In this document: positions 54,314-64,000 of the stretch, piece by piece
Layout of the letters: every line of letters begins with the position of its first letter
How positions within the stretch are numbered: position 1 is the first letter of the stretch
DNA from: Knufia peltigerae
Lineage: Eukaryota; Ascomycota; Eurotiomycetes; Chaetothyriales; Trichomeriaceae
DNA: 64,000 nucleotides
Direction: 5' to 3'
NCBI GenBank assembly: GCA_030247855.1
Contig: JAPDRN010000002.1
Location: 558,001 to 622,000, forward strand
Made by a program: the position numbers and the translations under genes
Notes under the pieces: generated by a model
The model's database searches: none
The model's input: only the letters and a program-made list of their open reading frames with translations
What the model was told of the DNA's origin: nothing

Positions 54314-56390
54314 ATGTCCAGCAGATCAGCATGGCAGATATGGCAGACGTCCTCCCGCCTGTCGGCTACGGCAAGGTAAGTTCTAGTTCTCTACCGTCCA
54401 ACAAAGCCTCCCCCCCTCCCCCAGATGAAGAGAAAACCGAGAAGAACCGCTGCGAGTGACGCTCGCTTCGGCGTGCAATGATCACTACACCTCCAGTAAA
54501 TGTCTGATGCTACAAGCACATTTTGCCTCCATATGCCTTCTGTGATGTGCTCCGAATCTGACAACATCCTGCGCCTAGATCTCCGCTTCGCCGAGCCGGT
54601 AGTATAGTCAAGCTCAGGCACTGCCAACTGCCAGTGCCCACGGCACAATGGCTTCCCAAAGCCCGCTTCAGTACTGCGGATTCCAAACCCACCAACCGTG
54701 GAACTTCAGAGCAGGACTCGGCGTATTCAAGCAAGGAGGTGGAAGAGCGGATGCGAGAGTTGGGCCCCAGCGGTACCAATCTCTACCCAAGATGTACCAT
54801 CAAGCAAAAGGAACGGGACATCAAAACACTCGTGAGCGAGTTCGAGGATGATGAGGGTGCCAGCACCCCTGAAAGTTCTCCGGCCGCAGACGTACAAGGT
54901 ACAGCTTGTGTGTCCGTCAGGAATACCGTCTGCTGACCGCCACAGTCTCGGGCAGAATAGCGTCCATCCGTTTATCTGGATCGAAGCTCGTCTTTCTCGA
55001 CCTTGTAAAGGACCAGTCCAAAATACAAGTTACCATATCCCAGGCCTCCCTCGCCTCCCGCGTCGACCTTGACGCCTTCAAACGTCAAACTCGCTTGATC
55101 CGCCGCGGCGACTATATTTCCATTCAAGGCAGCCCACCGTTTCGGTCAAAGAATGGTCAAATCACGATCAAAGCCTCGAGCCTCCCTGTGCTCTTGTCTC
55201 CCTGTCTGAATCGGTTTCCAGTCGAACAACCAGGGTTTGCCACGAGTGAAATGTCGGAGTCGAACTTTACACCACGCCACGTTGAAATGCTCACAGATCC
55301 CAATGTGATTTCGACGTTGAAAGCGCGATCGTCCCTGATACGTACTATGCGCTCCTTCTTCGAACAGCTATCTTTCGTCGAAGTCAGCACCCCTATCCTC
55401 TCCGCTTCCGCTGGCGGTGCGACGGCGAAACCGTTCGAAACCGGTTCCACGCATTTCGACAGGAAACTCGCTCTCCGCATCGCACCAGAATTGTATCTCA
55501 AGCGTCTCATAGTCGGCGGCATGACGCGTATCTTCGAGGTCGGACCCTCTTTCCGCAATGAAGGCGTCGACAAGACGCACAATCCCGAATTCTACACGTG
55601 CGAATTCTACGCCGTCGACCACGAGCTCACCCAACTGATAAAGTACACCCACCAGTTGCTCAAAGTCATTGCAATCGCGATGCAAGCGCTACCGATGGTG
55701 GCACCGAGCACGGAACAATCGCGCTTACTGATCAAACAAGTCAGTGAGAGTGAGTCCTTTGCCGAATTCGACTTCATGTCCACCCTCAACTCTGCATTAG
55801 GCAGCGACCTACCGAACCTCTCGTCTCCTGGTGCGCAAAAGGCTTTGATCGAAATATTCGAGACCAGGTCCCTGTCTACTCCTTCGAACCCGACCGTCCC
55901 GAGACTCGTCGACAAACTGGCATCGGTTTACATCGAGCCCAAATCCCTCGACCGGCCCATATGGATCACGAACATCCCGGAATGCTTGTCGCCGCTCGCC
56001 AAGTCGTACGTCCATCCGTCGGTCCCCAACTCCCAACGCGTCGCGGCACGCGCAGAACTCTTTATCCAAGGCAAGGAGGTGGTCAACTGCTACGAGGAGG
56101 AAAACTCTCCCTTCGAGCAGCGCCGAAAGTTCACCGACCAACAGCGCTTGGCCCGGCAGGATGAACGGCGGCAGCAGCAAAACGGCATCGTCGTCGTCGA
56201 CGAGGAAGCCATGACCGTGGACGAAGATTACATCCGGGCCCTCGAATGGGGCCTCCCGCCCACGGGCGGCTGGGGCTGCGGGATCGACAGGCTCGTCATG
56301 CTGTTCACGGGTCGGGAGAGGATAGGCGACGTGATGACCTTTGGCAATCTGAGGGCCGTGACGAGAGGCGCCGAGAAGAAGGACTCGTGA
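54314..56390 (+). CDS. MSK1: mitochondrial lysyl-tRNA synthetase, class II
   Basis: Three exons, 54314-54375, 54579-54898 and 54946-56390; 608 aa. The first exon was found by phase: starting at 54314 it gives MSSRSAWQIWQTSSRLSATA, a good mitochondrial presequence (Arg, Ser, no acid). The 203-nt intron 1 ends at CCTAG after a CTGAC branch site; a CTCAG acceptor at 54617-54619 is an alternative. The OB-fold anticodon-binding domain is at about 127-230 (VSGRIASIRLSG). The class II core shows motif 2 FEVGPSFRNEG near 324 and motif 3 GWGCGIDRLVMLFTG near 567. It charges mitochondrial tRNA-Lys in the matrix. Confidence 0.92.
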
Positions 56391-57089
56391 ACTGTTTGTA
56401 CAAGCAGAAAGCAAACTTGGCACTGTTTATATACGCAGGCCAAACCGCCCTTTTCTTCCCTTCTAGTCTCATGGGGGCCGAGAGAGCACTCTCCCGAGGC
56501 ACATCTTCGATACTCGTAAGGCAATCATGTCACTCCGTAAATAGCCCTGCGAACTTGATTGTTTGGCCCGAATTAGATCATAGACGAACAGAATTGCATT
56601 GCTGTTGAGCTCTCGCTAGCACCATCATTGATCAGCAGTGCGGCACTGCACTGCACTGTACTGTACACGATAGCACTCCATGTTGAGAAGTCCATTTCCT
56701 CGTATTCCAGCACCTTGCCAGTGTCATTTGTTCCTTGTCACTCTATACATATCCGGCACACTTCACCAAAGCAGCCACTGCTCGAAAACCTTGCATCGCA
56801 TATTCCATCCGCTCAGCGCTCTACCAAAAGTCACCAGCTCTGATTTCTTCAACGACATTGTTCGACCTAGCACTGCTCATCACGTGTTTCGTTTGCTCGG
56901 TGTCGTTTACCCCTTCCCTCGTCTTTGATAGCTCGAAAACGTCCCTGGTTTCAGCTTCCGACAACAGCATCTGTCTTCACCTTCTCTTCGTGCTTTCTCA
57001 GAACAAGATGCCAGCTCCAGTCAACTCAAAATGTCGCGTCGATGAAACATCCTCTCCTTCGCCCATAAGGATGGCTTTTCTCGGCCTAT
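56391..57089. other. intergenic, convergent 3' ends
   Basis: 699 bp between MSK1 and the SRA-domain gene. A one-mismatch copy of the recurrent word lies at 56531-56539. Open frames here have no family match. Confidence 0.5.
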
Positions 57090-58913
57090 TTATTTGCGTT
57101 TTTGTCGAGGGCCTCGGCGAGATCCTGAGGAAGCTCCCAATTCATCTCCTGCCTTCCGCTTCTTCTTCTGCGGTGGTTCAAAAGGAGGCATAACTTCCCT
57201 TAGCGGACCTTGACCCTCCCTCATCCTGGTCATTACAAACTTGTAGATCTGCCTCTCCTTCTTGAGGAGCTCATACTTCTTGACCTCATAGAGACCATCG
57301 TAGCGAAAGCCTTTCAGCGGCCTCAAGGAGTTGACTCTGGGTAGCATCCACGCGCGGAATAATCTGACTGGCTTTCCATTTCGATAACTTGTCATTAGAC
57401 ACTCTGTGGCATTTGTTGGACCATCACCAGCAGTGTTTTTGGTCTTGCGAGATGAACGATGCTTGGATAAGTCTTTGATGTTGGTGGGTTCCACATCATC
57501 AATCTTTCTTTTCAGCGCAGTTCCGATGTACTCAATTGTTTCACCAAAGTCTCGATCTGCGTAACCTTCCTTTGTGGTTTCGATATAGAATCCCATGACA
57601 ATACTGCGGGCTCCGTCCTTTACTGTTCCGCAAATGCCCGCTTGTAGGGCCGAATGAGCACCATCTCGCACCATGGCCGCTCGAGAGATCCAAGTCTGAC
57701 CATTAACGAGATGGCCATGACCATAGAAATTGGCTGATCGCGCGTAGGGCCATTTAGGATCGACTGCAGAGGGCCCACCTCCCGCGGAACGGATCAGGCC
57801 TCTACGAGGGAGTACACTGAGGTCGCCGCGATCCCATTTACAATGGAGATAAGTGAGATCTTCGATGATATCGAAAGGGACCTTTTTCGCTTGTCGCATG
57901 GCCGCGTTATGCGCACCAAGGAAGCCCTTCAAGCGTTGCATGATGCCGCCTTCATCTAGGACTTCCTTGGAGATGGAATTGTGCAACATTTTCCGATTCC
58001 AGTCTCGAATCTTGTCGAAAACATATTGAATACTCATCTGGAGCCTAGGTCTGATCTCAACTTGATCCAAAAGTCTGATTATGACAAGGGCTTCATCTAG
58101 TGTAACGAATGCTTCATTGGCTGGGTCTCGATCCAGAGGTAGCCTGTGCTCTATGTATCAGTGACAATGAAACTGATAGACCATTCCTAGTAGAGTTGGA
58201 ACTTACACAGGGGGCTTTTCTTTTGCGCGGGTCTCCCATTTCTTCCATTCTAATACCAAATGCCGACAGTCGATTAGTGCGTCATCTTTGGCAGCGCACT
58301 TGTCAGAAATTGGACAAACACACACAGGTTCAGGTCGGCCAGCCAGGGCACGTGGGCTCGGCGATCGAGGAGGTGTCGACTGCGATTGGGAGTCAACGGC
58401 TCCAGTGGCATGGCCAGTATCACCAGAAACTCTGGTTGGTGAGCCTTCTTCAAGAATGAGCGATGTTTGGGTGCTTGTCTCACTGATAGACACACTTTTA
58501 TCTTGGTTGGTGTTGTTAGATCCCTCTTTTTTGGTGGTGGTCTCAGCAATATTCGGCTCTAGCTGCTGGTCTGCGAGAAGGGAGCAAGGTCTACCTTCTC
58601 CACTTTCGGATTCTGGATTGACTGGCACAGATGCTGCAGCAGTCTCCATTTGAGTGGTCTGGCATGAGAGCTCCTGATTTCTCGTAGTGGGCCCTGTTTC
58701 TAGCTCTTCCCGCCCTGGGGTTGGAGGCTGGTGAGGCCTATTTCGATGACGGTCAGACCCTCGTGTGTTTTCATTGAGAGCAGCTTCGTGCGAATATCGT
58801 GGTCGATAAATGTCGTGATGCCGACGAGGTTGAGGTCTTGCAGGGACCCAGCCTATATTTGGTACCCAAGAGTATCGCGGCCGAGAGTCGACGTAATGTT
58901 GAGGGAATGGCAT
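57090..58913 (-). CDS. SRA/YDG domain protein (modified-DNA reader type)
   Basis: Two exons, 58913-58207 and 58143-57090, intron 58144-58206 (63 nt); 586 aa. The N-terminal 200 residues are disordered, rich in Pro, Ser, Thr and Glu. A helical region follows (VTLDEALVIIRLLDQVEIRPRLQMSI). The SRA/YDG domain spans about 340-535, with the hallmark block GHGHLVNGQTWISRAAMVRDGAHS, GICGTVKDGARSIVMG, and GRDFGETIEYIGT-like DRDFGETIEYIGT. The C-terminus is a basic nuclear-signal-like tail (PPQKKKRKAG, GPRQKRK). SRA domains flip and read 5-methylcytosine in UHRF1 and SUVH proteins. No RING, SET or PHD domain is attached here. Confidence 0.88.
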
Positions 58914-61027
58914 TGTTTCTTCAAATGGATGTCCTTCCTGTAAGAAAATGGTTCAAACCGCTTGGTAGTCAAGTCAGACTTGAAGAAAAGATGGCCATGC
59001 AAGGTTGAAGGTATGGATGAAGAATGAGTAGGGAGGCTCTCTTTAACGAAAGTAGTGTCCTCAAACACGGAGCATGAGAAGAGAAGAGAGCGATTGTTGA
59101 CGAAATTAAAGACGCAGGAGAGATATACAGGATCGAAGAGCGGGTGTGAAAGAAGAGACCCCCAGTAATGCTGATGATCACATGCCAAGGGAGGTCAACA
59201 AATTGAATGAGAGCCTTCGAAGATGAAAGTGAGGTGAGGAGACCATGCAAATGAAATGATAGATGACAGGATAAGCAACCCCCAGGATTGAGGATACCGC
59301 TGAAGCTGAATCCTCAGCATTTGCGTACACAATCACCTCAGGTTGAGGGTCGTGTGCAATCATCAGGGAGGCCCGAGTCTCGACCCGTCAGATGGGTGTA
59401 AGGAATTGAGGTCTTGTACAGACCGGCTCTGTCCTTGCTCTCTTGTAAAAGAGTCGATGGTATGATCACATGTCAAGATACCAGTGCCATCTGCCATGCC
59501 TAGCCGACAGTGAAGTCGTCCAGATAGGGGTTCCATGGTCAAGGGATATTGAAGCACCTCCCGGCTACCAGTTTATGACAAATTAGAGTCATGGTTCATT
59601 AGAGGGAATGCAATATGATATTCAATATCAAGGCGGCAGTCACCTATGCCCATACTCAGTGACAGAGCATGACGATGCCTAACAGTCTGAGAGACATCAC
59701 AATCAAGGGGTACGTGTCTGCTTCGAAAGGGCATTTTGGCGTCGCGGAGAGCGCCCAAGTCAAATTGTGTCTGCGGTAACCTACCTCGTACTGCTAAAAT
59801 GGAATCTCTCGGTGTTGTTGATCCTGTAGACGATTCATATTGCTTGACAGGCATTCGAGTTCCCAGTAGGAAGTTATCGAGTTGCAGTGAGGTGCAGAGA
59901 AAGCCATCTGGACAATGATAACATAGGTCTCTCAGGATGGGCCATGACTCCTAGGTGGCTGTAGCCTTGTGAGATATGTCACAAGGACGGGCCGAGCAGA
60001 GAAGCTGAGGGGCAGGGATCCTGTCCCATATGCTGAAATGTCCTGTGCTATGCGGTGCTGTTTGTCTGCGTCGTGCACTTTGGACGTTTGATTGTTACCA
60101 CTGGGCCGACGTACGTATTGCCACCAACCCTGCTGTTTCTTGCTCGGCAACAACATCCACATTCTCTTAGCAGCAAGTGTCCAGGTACCAAGAGTTGCCA
60201 GGCCCATCCATTATTGTGAGTCAAGTGGCACAAGCCTTTTGTAATGCGAGGGGAGTGGGGGATTTTTGGCCTGATCAGGCTTCAATGGCCCGCAGCATCA
60301 TCCTTGTGACAAAAGATCGAGGGCTCGCCAGGCCAGTCAGAGAGCGTTGTGCCTGTGATTTGATGAGATTGAACGAATAGGCAGAAGGACAGAAGCTGCG
60401 CCATGACACGGGTAGAACTGGGACGACCTAGACAAGTAGATCACCCTGCAGGGTTCAATCAGAATGCACGAGAATATCGCGGGGAGCGAGAGACAGCCAC
60501 AGGGAGAGGAGGAGGAGGTGATGGAGAATGATGGTGAGTGGTACAGGGAAAAGGCACGGGAACGAAGGGACGAAGCGGTGAAGCAAACTACACCAACTTC
60601 TGCCGCGTGCCTGCGCGCACTTGCCCCCTTCAGCACATGGTCTTTGTTATTTACTGTACTGTCCACTCATTACTATATCCCACCCAGGCCTCCCCCATGG
60701 CCTGCCTGCTTGTGCCTGTGTCTATGCCTGCATCTGCTGCATCATCACCATCATCATCCTCTTCTTCCCCCTCTCTACCGGTCTCTTGACTGGAGCCAGT
60801 GACCTCAGCTGCCTGGTTCGCTTGCGTTTGACCTTGTTCTTTGCCCATACTAAGTACTACTGCTCTCTTGTTGAGAATTAGCCGCCTCCTCTACTTTACA
60901 CCGACCGACTTTCTACCTCCGAATATCTGAGCTCTGACTATGAAAGCGAGCGCATACACTTTTGCCCGAGCGATTAATGCTGTAACATCCTACAGCATTG
61001 GCAGCAGTGTAGGCTCTTGACTGCTCA
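58914..61027. other. long intergenic region, divergent promoters
   Basis: 2.1 kb between the SRA gene (-) and the DUF7514 gene (+), the longest stretch without any gene candidate. It has pyrimidine-rich low complexity at about 60736-60780 (CAT/CCT repeats). Open frames are short. A long leader or non-coding RNA is possible but nothing supports one directly. Confidence 0.45.
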
Positions 61028-62662
61028 ATGGACGCCTCTCAGGCCGCCGACCATGGCTACTGGGGTTACTTGATCAAACCCGACAAGAGCGCATCACCGC
61101 AGCTCGAACAATTATGCTTGGGCCTGGCCAAAGTCATTGTAAGTGCGCACTGTCGTAGGCTCGGGCCCTTCCAGTGAGATTGACGTTGGCAGCCCACTCT
61201 TGAGCCTGGACCAAACGACGAACTCACCCCTCAACGCCTCGCCGCCTTCTACCGAGCAGTCGACGGGAACTACGACTCGCTCTTCCTTCGCACCACCGAA
61301 GGAGGCCTCTCTTTCATGTACCAGACCCTGGGGTGCTTTCACAGCCTCCAACCCACAGCCAGCCCTTTCGATCAACCGAGGGTTCCCTGCCTAACACCTC
61401 ACGGCTTTGCCCGGTGGCAGACAATCCAAATACTGCTCTGTCCTGAGGAAAATGTTGGTTTCATGCAAAAGGCGGTGCAGAAATGGAATGTCCCAATGCC
61501 CAATGGTGGGACTTTTCCCAAATATATCCCACAGAGCTCGTTTCCAGCCAAGCCCGACGAAGAAATGGAAAGATGGCACAAGATGGTCACCGGGCAATTA
61601 AACCAGAAGAATTACATGCATCGCTTGAAGAATTCACCGCACCAATCTCCCCATATCGAGCCAACTGACCGTCGCGACGGCTATTTTGCAGGAGCTTCGC
61701 TCAGAAGACCCACTAGACACTCGAGGAGTAGTTCGAGAGACGATTCAGACCGCCGAGCTGCTTCATATCACCGACGAAGTAGTGTACCTGACTTCCCGTC
61801 TCCACCACAAGATAGAGGAATACGTTTTGAAACCAGGCCCACCACTGGAGGACACCAAACACGGAGCCATTCTGCACAAAGACCTCCTCATCCTCCTTCT
61901 CGTCAAAGATCCCACACCGCATCTGGGAATTCAAGTAGCCCACCCAACAAGAACAGCCCTGCGAAAAGCCGACGCACTATTGACCCCAATGATCCCGCTG
62001 CTAGACGTTCGTCTGCACATGCATCGTTTCAATATCGCTCTCCTGCTCGGACTCCTTCTACTGTCGATGAAGATACGGGCAGCGAAGCAAGCTCCGAAAC
62101 TTCTCATGTCGGCCGACGTCATCGCAGATCGGACGAAGATCGAAAGACTCGACCTTCTTCATTGTGGGTTCCCTCGTTCATGAGGTCGCACAAACGGCGT
62201 CATTCGTCTGATGCAAGTTACCGTGCGAATGCTGTCAAAGACTCGGCCCAACGATCAGATCATCGTCAACCACAGGCCATCAAGGCTCCCCCGCCAGCAG
62301 CTTACCGTGGTGGTGCTCCTCAGTGGCGTGACACAGACTGGGGGAGCGACGCAGCTACAGCCACTCCACCACAAACATATGCCCAGCTAGATCCCCGAGG
62401 CCCAGCCATTCGTTACCCCGATCAAGCTTCTTTTGAGCCATTGACTCGAGAAAGCAGTAGCGGGAGTGGAACCGATCAAAGATATCGATCGTCGGACTGG
62501 GAGAGAGGTGGTGCACATAGACGGGGAGGTGCACCTCTTAGAGTCGGTACCCTCACGGGCGTACAAGGGAGAAGATACCCAACATCGGATCCGATGAGTC
62601 CAATCGATCGCCAGAGAAGCCATGCTCCTCCTTCCCGAGGTGGCGTCGCTGCTCTGGGGTAG
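61028..62662 (+). CDS. DUF7514-type fungal protein with disordered tail
   Basis: Exon 1 61028-61138, intron 61139-61192 (54 nt), exon 2 61193-62662; 526 aa. The intron was placed by continuity: LGLAKVI joins PTLEPGPNDELTPQRLAAFYRAV. The conserved N-terminal domain spans about residues 8-190: YWGYLIKPDKSASPQLEQL, SFMYQTLGCFHSLQPT, LTPHGFARWQTIQILLCPEE, and FPKYIPQSSFPAKPDEEMERW. I recall this as the fungal domain DUF7514. The rest is Ser/Arg/Pro/His-rich and disordered, with many possible phosphorylation sites. Function is unknown; such proteins are widespread in filamentous ascomycetes. Confidence 0.85.
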
Positions 62663-63538
62663 ATTTGAGGAGGGAAGGTTACGATTCAGTCAGGGGTGGC
62701 CAAACCCCCACAAAATACGCAATTACTTGCTTGCTTGAAACTTGGTACCTGATCTCAGAACAGGTATGAACCTAGTACAGAGTACGCTAAGAGGTATATG
62801 AACACTACTCGATAAGTTCACGAACTGCAAAGAAAGAAAGGAAAAGGAATGATTTGACGTGATGAGACGAAATGAGACGAAATGAAATTATGAGGTTTTG
62901 AAGACAGGTCAGCATAGAAGCTCAGGCTTATTTGGCGTTCAATCTTTGTTCTATCTTTGTTCTGTTTGATCTCTACTTTTAGTTTTTTTGGCGGACGGGT
63001 GAGGTATATACAGTGAGTCAGTCTATAGCAGTATAGCAGGGTATGAATATACTTGTCCGATGTCTTGATTCTTGTCAATATGCGTCTGGATCCTGTTTTG
63101 AAATGATTGACGTAGAGGGGAGAAGGAAGGTTCTCAGCCTCGTTGATATCTGGGGTAGACCGAAAAATATATAATATTTTACAATTTCGCTCCACATTGT
63201 AAAGTGTACGTGCCTACGGAGTACTGTGTACCTAGAGATAGATATGTGCCAACATCATCAGATTATATATATCGACAGATTATATATATCGACAGATTAT
63301 ATATATCGACAGATTATATATATCGACAGATCATATCAAATCAGACGTCACACGTCATTCACGCTATACTGCGTATGGTAAACTACTTGTATGAGAAAAG
63401 TCGTGGACATTCCAACCATCATACTTCCTGGGTCATATTCAAATCACCATCGTCCCCCGTCCATCTCTTTACTGTCTGTCCAAAGAATTAAACGTCTTTG
63501 GCTTTGGTTTTGTTTCTTGGGGGGGTTTTTTTTTGGAA
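62663..63538. other. intergenic, convergent 3' ends with minisatellite
   Basis: 876 bp between the DUF7514 gene and urease. It contains the 17-nt tandem repeat described separately, a TACGGAGTA word at 63215-63223, and a T/G-rich tract near 63518-63534. Confidence 0.55.
63260..63327 (+). repeat. 17-bp tandem repeat, four copies
   Basis: Four perfect copies of AGATTATATATATCGAC at 63260-63276, 63277-63293, 63294-63310 and 63311-63327, then a decayed start of a fifth (AGATCATATC). AT-rich minisatellite in the urease 3' flank; likely variable in copy number between strains. Confidence 0.95.
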
Positions 63539-64000
63539 TCAAAACACATAGGCCGATTGACCCAACCCTACCTCGGTCGCGGGTTCGGCCTTGCAGACCA
63601 CCCCGTCGGCCTCGACGGTGTACCTCTCGGGGTCGACCTTCATTTTCGGGAGGGTGTCGTTGTACTTCATGTCCCTCTTGCCGACGTTCCTGCAACCCTT
63701 GACGGGTTCGACGCGCTTCGTCAAGCCATAACCACCGACGACGCCCGAATCGATGCTCCTCTGGCTGACGAAGGTTATGCTGGTTTGGGGGACGAGCGGA
63801 GCGAACATCGGTCTGCTCCAGATCGGTTCGACGGTCGGGATGCTGGCGTTGGCGTCGCCCATCATGGCCTGGGCGATCATGCCGCTCTTGAGGACCAACT
63901 GGGGCTTGGTGCCGAACGTCGAGGGCCTCCAGAGGACCAGGTCCGCGACCTTGCCGACCTCGACGCTGCCGATGAGGTGGCCCATGCCCTGGGCGACGGC
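63539..64000 (-). CDS. urease, C-terminal end (partial)
   Basis: About 153 codons visible; the gene continues past the right edge. The visible part starts with AVAQGMGHLIGSVEVGKVADLVLW, the hinge before the last beta-domain of the alpha (catalytic) region, then STFGTKPQLVLKSGMIAQAMMGDANASIPT and the final SRPMFA and MKYND segments. It is a strong match to fungal one-chain urease (normally about 830-840 aa). Urease is a nickel enzyme that splits urea to ammonia and carbamate in the cytosol. Nickel ligands lie upstream and are not in the window. The stop is at 63539-63541; no intron is seen in this part. Confidence 0.93.
   Translation of the reverse strand, partial: AVAQGMGHLIGSVEVGKVADLVLWRPSTFGTKPQLVLKSGMIAQAMMGDANASIPTVEPIWSRPMFAPLVPQTSITFVSQRSIDSGVVGGYGLTKRVEPVKGCRNVGKRDMKYNDTLPKMKVDPERYTVEADGVVCKAEPATEVGLGQSAYVF

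Noticed and set aside
54330..54375. ATG giving MADMADVLPPVGYGK just before a good donor site
   Set aside because: Its phase does not fit the downstream exon. The ATG at 54314 in another frame gives a mitochondrial presequence and the right phase.
1..64000. CRISPR arrays, rRNA, tRNA genes, transposons
   Set aside because: No spaced direct repeats of CRISPR type, no rRNA-like blocks, no clear A/B-box pair with cloverleaf, and no transposase or reverse transcriptase frames were seen by eye.

Overview
The window is nuclear DNA of a filamentous ascomycete (Pezizomycotina). Genes are dense and carry short introns (mostly 45-100 nt, GT...AG, with CTGAC/CTAAC-like branch points). The protein families (Zn2Cys6 regulator, LaeA-like methyltransferase, NCS1 permease, fungal DUF7514 and STB6-like proteins) are typical of that group. 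A Eurotiomycete, perhaps of the black-yeast order Chaetothyriales, is my inference from the flavour of the proteins; I could not search. Exon boundaries were rebuilt by hand from splice consensus, reading phase and protein-family continuity.

Layout. 1-376: end of a small membrane protein. 942-13097: an accessory block that looks like a small catabolic cluster, with a hydantoinase/oxoprolinase-DUF917 fusion (-), a 2-oxoglutarate/Fe(II) oxygenase (+), an NCS1 nucleobase/hydantoin-type permease (-), an aldo-keto reductase (+) and a Zn2Cys6 transcription factor (-). The two divergent promoters in the block carry several GATA-factor-type sites. 13414-16247: MSH2, the housekeeping border of the block, with an MCB box in its promoter. 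16444-23192: a small hydrophilic protein, a 767-aa orphan, a T2 ribonuclease and a BTB-like protein. 23811-29510: a diaminopropionate ammonia-lyase-like PLP enzyme, an RBR ubiquitin ligase and LEU2. 30416-37245: an ABCC-type ABC transporter and a WDR89-like WD40 protein. 37246-40308: 3 kb with one unresolved spliced gene. 40309-45249: a LaeA-like methyltransferase, ribosomal protein eL20 and the PCI protein CSN12. 46819-56390: a BTB protein, the GID2/RMD5 RING subunit, an STB6-like protein, TIM10 and mitochondrial lysyl-tRNA synthetase. 57090-62662: an SRA/YDG-domain protein and a DUF7514 protein. 63539-64000: C-terminal end of urease, running off the right edge.

How the genes may work together. 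The left block has import (NCS1), ring hydrolysis (hydantoinase fusion), two oxidoreductases and a pathway-type regulator, so uptake and use of a hydantoin-, thiohydantoin- or nucleobase-like nitrogen source is the best working idea. Most of the rest is housekeeping, arranged in head-to-head pairs that share promoters (RPL20/CSN12, TIM10/MSK1, GID2/STB6-like, LEU2/ABC transporter). The nine-base word TACGGAGTA recurs through the window, mostly between genes, far more often than chance predicts. No tRNA, rRNA, CRISPR or clear transposon was seen.
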